DNA of 13,254 bases from Calditrichaceae bacterium (GTDB lineage: Bacteria > Calditrichota > Calditrichia > Calditrichales > Calditrichaceae), in assembly GCA_030592985.1 (NCBI GenBank), contig JAUVIB010000048.1, positions 1-13,254 on the forward strand. The letters run 5' to 3'. The position numbers and the translations under genes are program-made. The notes under the pieces were generated by a model. That model was not told the DNA's origin. It saw nothing but the letters and a program-made list of their open reading frames with translations, and searched no databases. Within the stretch, counting starts at the first letter, position 1. Every line of letters begins with the position of its first letter. This document shows, piece by piece, positions 7,029-13,254 of this stretch.

Positions 7029-8213
7029 TTAACGACGCAAAAGATCAAAAGCAAAACCAAGTGTTAAGCGGTAATCATTACTTGAGTAGTTACCTTTATA
7101 GGCGTTTCCGTTAATTTCATCTTCAACAGTATAATTTGTTACAGCATATTCAAATCCAAAATCGAGAGAAAAATTTTGAAAAGGGAAGCTTAATCCTGCT
7201 GTATATACCTCATCGGCATTTAATGCGTCGTTTGATTCACTATTCATATAGTAACCGAATCTTAGGGGATATCGTTTCTTGCCGCCGGCCATTTTGTACT
7301 CCAAACCAAAATGTAAAGAATAAATATCATCCGCATTGGAGTCTTCATTATCAATTTTTATTTTTGCAAGCGGTTGTGGTCTGTAATCGAAAGCAAAGAT
7401 AAGGTTTTTTGTTGCAGTAAAAGCAATTCCGATTGTATAAAATATTGGAATGTCCAGATTCTTTGTTATAGAATCACCCTTTGCTTCAAGAGAGTGGGGC
7501 AGATTAATATTGGCTCCAATCGTCAAATTATCCAATGGTTTTAATAAAACACCAAAATCTATACCAAAGCCATTATAATCGTTTTTGTAACTGGTAGATT
7601 TATCGAATTTAGTTTCACCATTTAATGTATACGTCGTATAACTATTTTCAGAGCCGGTATAGAGGTTTAAAGTTGTTCCCAATGATAGCATTTTATGAAG
7701 TTTAAATCCACCCGATAGAGCGAAAGCTCCCACACCACCTCCACTGGTATTATTGGTAATTAGTTCACCGGTTGGATCACCGAAAATGGAGCCTTTCAAT
7801 GTATTTACCTCATTGCGGGAAAAATCATGAATTCTGCGGTATGCAATGCCAACAGTCGTCTTTACTTTGCGAAAGTTTAAAGGGTAGGTTAAGCCAACAT
7901 AGTTAATTTGTGAATAGATATCTGTACTAATATCCCATGAATCAATACCGAATTCGTGGAAACCGCTAATATCAGTTGAGCTTTTTCCAAATCTGCCAAC
8001 AACAGCAGCTTGAGCGTATTTTTTACTTGTAAGACCCGCTGAATTCCACGATATTGCGGTCGCATCTTCGGCAATTGCCGTATATGCATTTCCCATACCA
8101 ACAGACCTAGCACCATTGCCATTGAAAAAGAAATTGGTAAAATTTTGGGGAAAAGCGAATTTGACAATGATAATTGTTAATATTAGAAAATACTTAAATT
8201 TATTAAATATCAT
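7029..8213 (-). CDS. PorV/UPF0164/FadL-like outer-membrane beta-barrel protein
   Basis: The 394-residue product has an N-terminal signal peptide (hydrophobic 8-21, cleavage probably near 23). Next comes the motif GARSVGMGNAYTAIAEDATA (34-53) followed by ISWNSAGL, the hallmark of the PorV/UPF0164/FadL (OMPP1) group of outer-membrane barrels. The rest is alternating beta-strand sequence with many aromatic residues, ending in a barrel-type C-terminus (YRLTLGFAFDLLRR). In Bacteroidetes PorV is a shuttle of the type IX secretion system; in other phyla relatives are unassigned or transport lipophilic compounds, so the precise role here is open. The ATG has AGGGAGG 4-5 nt upstream. It follows the DUF3078-like gene by 22 nt and ends at a strong terminator, so the two form an operon. 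Confidence 0.85.
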   Translation of the reverse strand: MIFNKFKYFLILTIIIVKFAFPQNFTNFFFNGNGARSVGMGNAYTAIAEDATAISWNSAGLTSKKYAQAAVVGRFGKSSTDISGFHEFGIDSWDISTDIYSQINYVGLTYPLNFRKVKTTVGIAYRRIHDFSRNEVNTLKGSIFGDPTGELITNNTSGGGVGAFALSGGFKLHKMLSLGTTLNLYTGSENSYTTYTLNGETKFDKSTSYKNDYNGFGIDFGVLLKPLDNLTIGANINLPHSLEAKGDSITKNLDIPIFYTIGIAFTATKNLIFAFDYRPQPLAKIKIDNEDSNADDIYSLHFGLEYKMAGGKKRYPLRFGYYMNSESNDALNADEVYTAGLSFPFQNFSLDFGFEYAVTNYTVEDEINGNAYKGNYSSNDYRLTLGFAFDLLRR

Positions 8214-8235
8214 GAATCCTCCCTAAACATGTACA

Positions 8236-9090
8236 TTAGAAGACAGAATAAGTTAAACCAACAGCAATAAACTGTCTTATTTCTCTTTTATTTGAAATGT
8301 TTTTATCATAAGCTATGTCAAAAGAAAAGCTTACGGAAATGTATTTCATGAGTTCGGCAACAAAAAGGTTGTTCCAACGAACATCAACTTCATCAATAGC
8401 GCTAAAATCTGAAAAAAGTTGCAGCATAGATATTAAAGCTATTTTATCGGTGAATTTTATTTGTAAATCAGTGACCGATTCAGCGCCAAATTTATTATCT
8501 ATTTTTTCAATTTCATTTGTACTTTCATCATCCGAAAAAGAATTAAAATTTCTTGTAATAGTTTGTTTTAAAGCTGCTCCAAGCCGAGTTCTAAATGTTT
8601 CCCCATTATTATAGCCGATACCGATACTTTCGGTTAGAAATGCCGGATCCCAGAAGTCTGAAAGCGCTGTTTTTGTACTATCTGTATATTCATACCCTTT
8701 TCTAAACTGAGTTAATCCGGTTGCAGAGATATAGGGATTTACATGTATGCCAACTTTATAGGTATATACACTCTCTAACCGTATTTCATCAGATGCTTTT
8801 TTGGATTCTTCCGAACCTACCTGTGTATCTCCGTACAATAAATAACCCTTATTTAGCCAATTATATTTTTCTTCATTTTTCTCAAACTGAGCCCTTAGTT
8901 CAGCTTGCCATGTCCAGGTATTTTCACCGCCCTTGGACCAGTTATCGAACTTGCTTTGTGAATAATTGATCGTAATGATGGATTCTTTTATCCAGCCGTA
9001 CACGGGCTCTTTTTCTTTTTTGTCTTCAGCAAAAACGATTACGACGTTGATAAATAACATAAGGGTAAGAGTAAATAACATTTTTTTCAT
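8236..9090 (-). CDS. DUF3078-like outer-membrane-associated protein
   Basis: The 284-residue product starts with a clear signal peptide (MKKMLFTLTLMLFINVVIVFA, cleavage about 21/22). The motif INYSQSKFDNWSKGGENTWTWQAELRA (about 41-67) matches the N-x-S-Q-x-x-F-x-N-W-x-x-GG-x-N pattern of DUF3078 proteins, common in Bacteroidetes and relatives. The remainder is beta-strand rich and ends in YSVF with C-terminal aromatic Phe, consistent with an outer-membrane barrel. Function is unknown for the family. The start at 9090 has AGGAA about 9 nt upstream; M4 is an alternative. It is the first gene of the operon with the porV-like gene, 22 nt apart, suggesting linked roles at the outer membrane. Confidence 0.8.
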   Translation of the reverse strand: MKKMLFTLTLMLFINVVIVFAEDKKEKEPVYGWIKESIITINYSQSKFDNWSKGGENTWTWQAELRAQFEKNEEKYNWLNKGYLLYGDTQVGSEESKKASDEIRLESVYTYKVGIHVNPYISATGLTQFRKGYEYTDSTKTALSDFWDPAFLTESIGIGYNNGETFRTRLGAALKQTITRNFNSFSDDESTNEIEKIDNKFGAESVTDLQIKFTDKIALISMLQLFSDFSAIDEVDVRWNNLFVAELMKYISVSFSFDIAYDKNISNKREIRQFIAVGLTYSVF

Positions 9091-9372
9091 TTTAACAATT
9101 CCTATTTAATTCTTATAATTATGCAGCTGTATTACATTTGGTTTAGATTAGCCATCCGGCAAGTGACCATGTTAATTTAAGTAATATTTAATAATATTTT
9201 TATTGATTCGGGCAATCTGCTCAAAGAACATGGTTCCGTTAAATTACTGCAATAAATTATTTATTTTACCCAAATTTGAGCGACAACAAAATGCTTCAAC
9301 GACTAACCAATCAATAATCTGCCGGTCATAACGATGCCAAAAAAGTACCAAATCAGAATCTGTTAGACAGTA
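9091..9372. other. Intergenic region upstream of the outer-membrane operon
   Basis: This 282-bp gap must contain the promoter of the minus-strand DUF3078-porV operon and the end of the rsmE-HIT transcript. I can see only a weak 8-bp inverted repeat (ACCATGTT near 9167, AACATGGT near 9228) and no clear promoter boxes, terminator or coding frame. Confidence 0.4.
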
Positions 9373-9723
9373 TTATCCCGGAGGCCACATTAAACGTCTG
9401 CCGCTCAAAAGATGTAAATGAACATGAAAAATGCTCTGTCCGCTGTCTCTTCCTTCATTTAAAACAAGACGAAACCCTTTTTCGTCTAATTTTAATCGTT
9501 TCGCAACGTCTATCGCGACCTTAAACAGTTTGCACATGAGATAATCGTCTGATTTACTAAAATCAGAAAGTTTGTCAATATGTTTTTTTGGAACTATTAA
9601 AAGATGGGTTGGCGCCTGAGGATTAATATCCCAAAAAACAGCAAGATCTTCATCTTCATATTCAATTTTGCTTGTTTTTCTTTTTGAAAGAATTTGACAA
9701 AAGACACAATCTTCTCTTTCCAA
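9373..9723 (-). CDS. HINT-type HIT family hydrolase
   Basis: HIT/HINT proteins are small nucleotide-binding hydrolases acting on adenosine phosphoramidates and related compounds. The 116-residue product has the full HINT pattern: CVFCQIL with the zinc-type Cys pair C6/C9, then AVFWDINPQAPTHLLIVPKKHI (28-49). NEGRDSGQSIFH follows, with the histidine triad HVHLHLL (H100, H102, H104) and the C-terminal LMWPPG. The start is TTG at 9723: an AAGGAG (9735-9730) sits 6 nt upstream, and homologous proteins begin just before the Cys pair. The longer frame back to 9831 overlaps rsmE and is spurious. It lies 10 nt after rsmE, with the ribosome site overlapping the rsmE stop, so the two are likely translationally coupled. 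Confidence 0.93.
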   Translation of the reverse strand: MEREDCVFCQILSKRKTSKIEYEDEDLAVFWDINPQAPTHLLIVPKKHIDKLSDFSKSDDYLMCKLFKVAIDVAKRLKLDEKGFRLVLNEGRDSGQSIFHVHLHLLSGRRLMWPPG

Positions 9724-9729
9724 TTTATT

Positions 9730-9735
9730 CTCCTT
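9730..9735 (-). promoter_or_regulatory. Ribosome binding site that fixes the TTG start of the HIT gene
   Basis: The minus strand reads TAAGGAGAATAAATTG, where TAA is the rsmE stop, AAGGAG the Shine-Dalgarno sequence and TTG the start. Stop and ribosome site share two bases, which suggests coupling of the two genes. Confidence 0.8.
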
Positions 9736-10444
9736 ATTTATTACGATAAAACTGAATTGTAGCAGCTCCTCCAATAGCAGCTGTCTCGGTACGAAGGCGT
9801 GTGTTCCCAAGGGAAATGAGTTGAAAATCATTTTCTTTTAGTAAATTGCCTTCATTATCGGAAAATCCGCCTTCCGGTCCGACAGTGAAAATAATTGAGT
9901 TCTCTAATTTATCCAAATTTGCAAGATAACCGCTAATGGGTTTATCTTTTGCAGTGAATGCGACAATCCTTTTTTTATATTTATTCGAAAAATCCAAAAA
10001 TTCGTTAAATGTATCTAATATAATGATTTTCGGTAAAAATAACTGTAATGATTGTTTCATTGCCTGTCTTAAAATTTTTTCAAAACGTTTAGAATTATTT
10101 GAAAAATGGTTGCAAAATTGAGATTTAAAAAGGATGAACTCATTAATCCCTAACTCTGTACCTTTTTCTAAAATATATTCCAGACGATTTAATCGAATAA
10201 ATCCGATTGCTAAAGCTAAGGGACGATTTTGAATCTTGCTCGTTGTAACGGAAATAATTTTTAGATTTAAATCCGGCTTTATTTCATCGATTATCGTATT
10301 ATAAAGATTCCCTAACCCATCGGTTATGCTAACAGAATCACCTATTTTTTTCCGTAATGTTTTGAGAAGATGATTCGTTTCAAATCGATCCAGAACAATC
10401 TCATTAGTACTGATATTATTTGGTAAAGCATAAAACAAGTTCAT
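9734..10444 (-). CDS. rsmE: 16S rRNA (uracil1498-N3)-methyltransferase RsmE
   Basis: RsmE is a SPOUT methyltransferase that uses S-adenosylmethionine to make m3U1498 in 16S rRNA. The 236-residue product shows the N-terminal PUA-like domain (1-70, with HLLKTLRKKIGDSVSITDGLG) and the catalytic knot domain. Visible marks are LEKGTELGI (92-100), AMKQSLQ (128-134), the SAM-binding TVGPEGGFSDNE (187-198) and SLGNTRLRTETA (211-222). Length is normal. The ATG at 10444 has only a weak distant AGGA upstream. It heads a two-gene minus-strand operon with the HIT gene and is divergent from kdsA, with a 231-bp AT-rich shared upstream region. Confidence 0.95.
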   Translation of the reverse strand: MNLFYALPNNISTNEIVLDRFETNHLLKTLRKKIGDSVSITDGLGNLYNTIIDEIKPDLNLKIISVTTSKIQNRPLALAIGFIRLNRLEYILEKGTELGINEFILFKSQFCNHFSNNSKRFEKILRQAMKQSLQLFLPKIIILDTFNEFLDFSNKYKKRIVAFTAKDKPISGYLANLDKLENSIIFTVGPEGGFSDNEGNLLKENDFQLISLGNTRLRTETAAIGGAATIQFYRNK

Positions 10445-10675
10445 TATTTAAGAAATATCCTAAATTTATCTCAAAAATGCAAAGTTTAATTTAGTGATTA
10501 ATAAAATAAACTACCATATATTCTTAATTTTGTATAAATTAGGCATAATTAGTAACCTAATATAACTAATTTCTGTTTCACTATTACAGAAGCCATTTAT
10601 ATAAGATGTATATTATTGATATCTGCAAGTTTTTTAATCCGCGAAAAAACAAACAGCTATTTTATGGAGTAGAAG

Positions 10676-11533
10676 ATGAACATAATAAAAATAAGAGATA
10701 TTTCAGTTGGTGAAGGACACCCCTTGGTTTTAATCAGCGGTCCATGTGTTATTGAATCTGAAGAGATTGTATTAAAAACCGCTGAAAGTATAAAAAAAAT
10801 AAGCGATAAACTTCATATTCCCTTTATTTTTAAATCATCCTATTTGAAAGATAATCGTTCCGCAGCAGATTCCTATCAAGGTATAGGTATCGATGAGGGA
10901 TTAAAAATATTACAAAAAGTGAAAGATACGTTTGATATTCCGGTTCTGTCGGATATTCATAATCAGCATGACGCTAATGCTTGTGCAGAAGTTCTTGATG
11001 TAATACAGATTCCTGCTTTTCTATCAATGCAGACGTCATTATTACTAGAAGTGGCTAAAACCGGAGTCGCAATTAATGTTAAAAAGGGACAGTTTTTAGC
11101 GGCGAATGATATGCAGACAGCTATCAACAAAATTAGCGGTGAAGGAAATAATAAAATAATGTTAACCGATAGGGGTACCTTTTTCGGATATCATAATTTG
11201 GTATTAGATATGCGCAATTTGAAAGTTATGAGGGATTTGGGTTATCCGGTTATTTTAGATCCGACACATTCTATCCGAAAATATGGAGTTAGCAGCAGCG
11301 ATCGGCGAGGCGGGGCAAAGGAATTTATTTTTCCTCTTTCCCGGGCAGGAGTTGCAGCTGGCGTTGATGGGATATTTATTGAAACCCATCCTGATTGTAA
11401 CAATGCTTTATGTGATGCTGCCAGTATGCTGCCTTTGCAAAAATTAGAAGAACTGCTTATACAAATGAAAGATATTGACGAAATGGTTAAGCCACATTTG
11501 AAGAATGATGAAATAGGTCTTTATGATTATTAA
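10676..11533 (+). CDS. kdsA: 3-deoxy-8-phosphooctulonate synthase (Kdo-8-P synthase)
   Basis: KdsA condenses phosphoenolpyruvate with D-arabinose 5-phosphate to Kdo 8-phosphate, the precursor of Kdo in LPS. The 285-residue product has the family motifs ISGPCVIESEE (20-30), FKSSYLKDNRS (52-62), DPTHSIRK (195-202), DRRGGAKEFIFPLSRAGVAAGVDG (209-232) and FIETHPD (234-240). Cys at 24 with H198, E236 and D247 matches the spacing of the four metal ligands of the Aquifex-type enzyme, so this should be the metal-dependent class rather than the E. coli type with Asn. The ATG is preceded by GGAG at 10666-10669, 6 nt away. It is the first gene of the plus-strand cluster leading to kdsC. The absence of a strong terminator in the 126 bp after it allows read-through. 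Confidence 0.96.
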   Translation: MNIIKIRDISVGEGHPLVLISGPCVIESEEIVLKTAESIKKISDKLHIPFIFKSSYLKDNRSAADSYQGIGIDEGLKILQKVKDTFDIPVLSDIHNQHDANACAEVLDVIQIPAFLSMQTSLLLEVAKTGVAINVKKGQFLAANDMQTAINKISGEGNNKIMLTDRGTFFGYHNLVLDMRNLKVMRDLGYPVILDPTHSIRKYGVSSSDRRGGAKEFIFPLSRAGVAAGVDGIFIETHPDCNNALCDAASMLPLQKLEELLIQMKDIDEMVKPHLKNDEIGLYDY

Positions 11534-11659
11534 TAATGGGCTAATAATGCAGTTGAATATTTTGGGTCATACCCTTGTCCGGTTTAAAAATTATTTCTGC
11601 CAAAAGCAGGTTATTAAATTTGAATTTACAAAGTTGTCATCCCTAAAATAGGAGAGACT

Positions 11660-12982
11660 ATGTCTAAATCTGAATTGAATTGGAAATTTCCCACTACCTT
11701 CTGGACAGCCAATATTATTGAATTATTCGAACGGGCCGCCTACTATGGAATGTTTATCGTTTTAACCCTGTTTTTAACAAGGATTGTTGGTTTCACTGAT
11801 ATTGAAACCGGGTGGGTCGTCGCCTTTTTCGCCTCTTTCCTATACTTAGCGCCAACCTTTACAGGTGCGCTGGCTGATAAAATGGGATTTCGTAATGCCT
11901 TGGCCTTGGCATTTGCATTATTGACGGGCGGATATTTTTTACTCGGTTTTATCACTACAAAATTTTCCGCGATCTTGGCATTATTTATCATCATGGTTGG
12001 TGGTTCATTTGTAAAACCCATTATTTCCGGAACGGTAGCTAAAGCATCCGATGAAAAACATCGTGCCCGTGCTTTTTCCATATTTTATATGATGGTGAAT
12101 ATTGGCGCTTTTACCGGAAAATCCTTTGCTAAACCGCTTAGAACGGAATTAGGTTTGGAATATATCAATTATTATGCAGCTTTTATGGCTTTCATAGCAT
12201 TTTTAATCGTCGTTTTTTTATATAAAGATATAGATAAACAGGGACGAGGGAAAAGTTTGAAGGAATCTATAAATGGATTATTAACAGTGCTAAAGAATTT
12301 CCGATTTATGGCAATTATACTAATTGTAGCCGGTTTTTGGGCCATCCAGGGGCAGTTGTATGCAACTATGCCGAAATATACCCTTCGGTTGGTGGGAGAG
12401 GCGGCGGCGCCTGAGTGGCTTGCCAATATTAACCCTTTAACCGTTGTTTTGCTTGTGATTCCGATTACCTATCTTGTGAGGAAAATAACCCCGATTAATT
12501 CCATTGGCCTGGGATTAATGATTATTCCTTTTTCAGCGCTGGCCATTGCCTTGAGTCCGATTTTGCAGGCTTCCACCGGTGATTCTGTTTCAATTTTCGG
12601 TCTTTTTGCACTACATCCTATTACAATCGCATTAATCGTTGGCATATCGCTGCAGGGTGTTGCCGAATGTTTTCTATCACCGCGCTTTCTTGAGTATGCG
12701 TCTAATCAGGCGCCCAAAGGAGAAGAGGGGTTATACATGGGGTATTCTCATTTAACCACCTTTTTCGCATGGCTTTTCGGGTTTATCGCAAGCGGGTATC
12801 TTTTAGATGAATACTGTCCGAATCCTAATACACTGACGCCGGATCAGATGGTACATGCTTATGATCATGCCCATTATATCTGGTACTATTTTGCGGGTAT
12901 CGGATTCTGCGCTTTAGGAGCTCTGCTTATATTTAAATTTATAACGGATCGTATTGACAGAAAACTAGTTACAAAGAGTTGA
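11660..12982 (+). CDS. POT/PTR2-family proton-coupled peptide transporter
   Basis: Members of this MFS family import di- and tripeptides, or related solutes, with protons across the inner membrane. The 440-residue product is highly hydrophobic with about 12 membrane segments. Family marks are ELFERAAYYGM at 21-31, which keeps the E-x-x-E-R and YYG of the proton-coupling motif but has Ala where Phe is usual. Also visible are an MFS motif-A-like loop GALADKMGFRNAL (69-81), SFVKPIISGTVAK (116-128) and the PTR2 signature FSIFYMMVNIGAFTG (139-153). The ATG has AGGAG at 11650-11654, 5 nt upstream. It sits between kdsA and kdsC, which is not a usual place. Substrate cannot be told from sequence. Its codons appear somewhat richer in G+C than its neighbours, a weak hint of separate origin. 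Confidence 0.9.
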   Translation: MSKSELNWKFPTTFWTANIIELFERAAYYGMFIVLTLFLTRIVGFTDIETGWVVAFFASFLYLAPTFTGALADKMGFRNALALAFALLTGGYFLLGFITTKFSAILALFIIMVGGSFVKPIISGTVAKASDEKHRARAFSIFYMMVNIGAFTGKSFAKPLRTELGLEYINYYAAFMAFIAFLIVVFLYKDIDKQGRGKSLKESINGLLTVLKNFRFMAIILIVAGFWAIQGQLYATMPKYTLRLVGEAAAPEWLANINPLTVVLLVIPITYLVRKITPINSIGLGLMIIPFSALAIALSPILQASTGDSVSIFGLFALHPITIALIVGISLQGVAECFLSPRFLEYASNQAPKGEEGLYMGYSHLTTFFAWLFGFIASGYLLDEYCPNPNTLTPDQMVHAYDHAHYIWYYFAGIGFCALGALLIFKFITDRIDRKLVTKS

Positions 12983-12988
12983 AAAGGC

Positions 12989-13040
12989 GTTCAGGGTTCA
13001 GTGTAAAGTTTTCAATGACTGACCGCTGATGGCTCATAGT
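12989..13040 (+). repeat. Degenerate heptanucleotide repeat spacer
   Basis: The gap between the transporter and kdsC can be read in steps of seven: GTTCAGG, GTTCAGT, GTAAAGT, TTTCAAT, then GACTGAC, CGCTGAT, GGCTCAT. The first four vary around -TCAG- and the last three around its complement -CTGA-, so the array flips orientation midway. This resembles the short heptamer repeat spacers found between genes in several bacterial groups. Copy number is small and units are degenerate. Confidence 0.35.
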
Positions 13041-13079
13041 TAAATTAATGATATAAAACAAGAATTTGGAGAGTTTACG

Positions 13080-13254
13080 GTGAAGTCCAAAATGAGTAAA
13101 ATAAAAATGATTTTAATGGATGTGGACGGTGTTTTAACAGACGGATCAATTGTTTTTGGATCAGATGACCTCGAAATTAAATCATTCAATGTTCAGGATG
13201 GTCTGGGAGTTACATTAGCTCGTCTTGGTGGCCTAAAAACGGGAATTATTACGG
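13080..13254 (+). CDS. kdsC: Kdo 8-phosphate phosphatase KdsC (5' part)
   Basis: KdsC is a HAD-superfamily phosphatase that hydrolyses Kdo 8-phosphate to Kdo, the step after KdsA. The 58 residues present include the HAD catalytic motif I MDVDGVLTDG (13-22, nucleophile D14 and acid/base D16). They also include the KdsC-specific EIKSFNVQDGLGVTLARLGGLKTGIIT, where family members have FNVRDG and G(I)..AIITGR. The frame runs off the window. GTG at 13080 is the preferred start because GGAG (13068-13071) is 8 nt upstream; the ATG at 13092 is too far from it. Its pairing with kdsA across the transporter gene indicates one Kdo cluster. Confidence 0.92.
   Translation, partial: MKSKMSKIKMILMDVDGVLTDGSIVFGSDDLEIKSFNVQDGLGVTLARLGGLKTGIIT

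Noticed and set aside
9724..9831. Longer HIT reading frame starting inside rsmE
   Set aside because: The added residues overlap rsmE on the same strand and have no family similarity, while the TTG at 9723 has a proper ribosome site and matches the usual N-terminus.
11601..11613. Small hairpin CTGCCAAAAGCAG after kdsA as a terminator
   Set aside because: The stem is only 4 bp and no T-run follows directly, so it is too weak to call.
11743..12426. Minus-strand open frames inside the transporter gene
   Set aside because: These are antisense shadows of a well-supported POT-family gene and lack ribosome sites or motifs.

Overview
The window looks like part of a Gram-negative, AT-rich genome of the FCB type (Bacteroidetes/Ignavibacteria/Calditrichaeota/Marinimicrobia-like). 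The evidence is Kdo biosynthesis genes (kdsA, kdsC), a TamB/AsmA-like envelope protein, a PorV/UPF0164-like outer-membrane barrel and a DUF3078-type protein. Assignment to a phylum is inference, as no rRNA is present.

Layout. Bases 1-1092 are an accessory region: the 3' end of an unknown gene, a 147-bp strongly structured spacer resembling an integron attC site, and a small gene for a two-helix membrane protein. Bases 1093-3729 are a complete IS21-family insertion sequence with istA, istB, 25-bp terminal inverted repeats and internal transposase-binding-type repeats. Bases 3730-6650 (minus strand) are the remains of a large tamB/asmA-like gene. It is broken twice: by one in-frame TAA about 40% of the way through the remaining sequence, and by replacement of its whole 3' end by the IS21 element. 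Because the sequence beyond the IS is unrelated and there is no target-site duplication, the junction looks like an IS-mediated deletion or recombination rather than a simple insertion.

Bases 6651-7028 hold no gene but are dense in structure: a 249-bp unit bounded by 23-bp inverted repeats and containing three hairpins (MITE/REP-like), then a classic intrinsic terminator. Upstream of that terminator, on the minus strand, is a two-gene operon for outer-membrane proteins (DUF3078-like, then PorV/FadL-like). A second minus-strand operon encodes RsmE (16S rRNA m3U methyltransferase) and a HINT-type HIT protein that starts at TTG. From about 10.6 kb to the end the plus strand carries kdsA, a POT-family peptide/proton symporter and the start of kdsC. 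The two Kdo genes are thus interrupted by an unrelated transporter.

The functional theme of the ordinary part is outer-envelope construction (Kdo for LPS, outer-membrane barrels, a TamB-like protein) next to housekeeping RNA modification. The unusual material is concentrated in the first 7 kb: the cassette-like left flank, the IS junction, the doubly broken tamB-like gene and the palindromic repeat unit. I see no CRISPR array, tRNA, rRNA or convincing new defence system.
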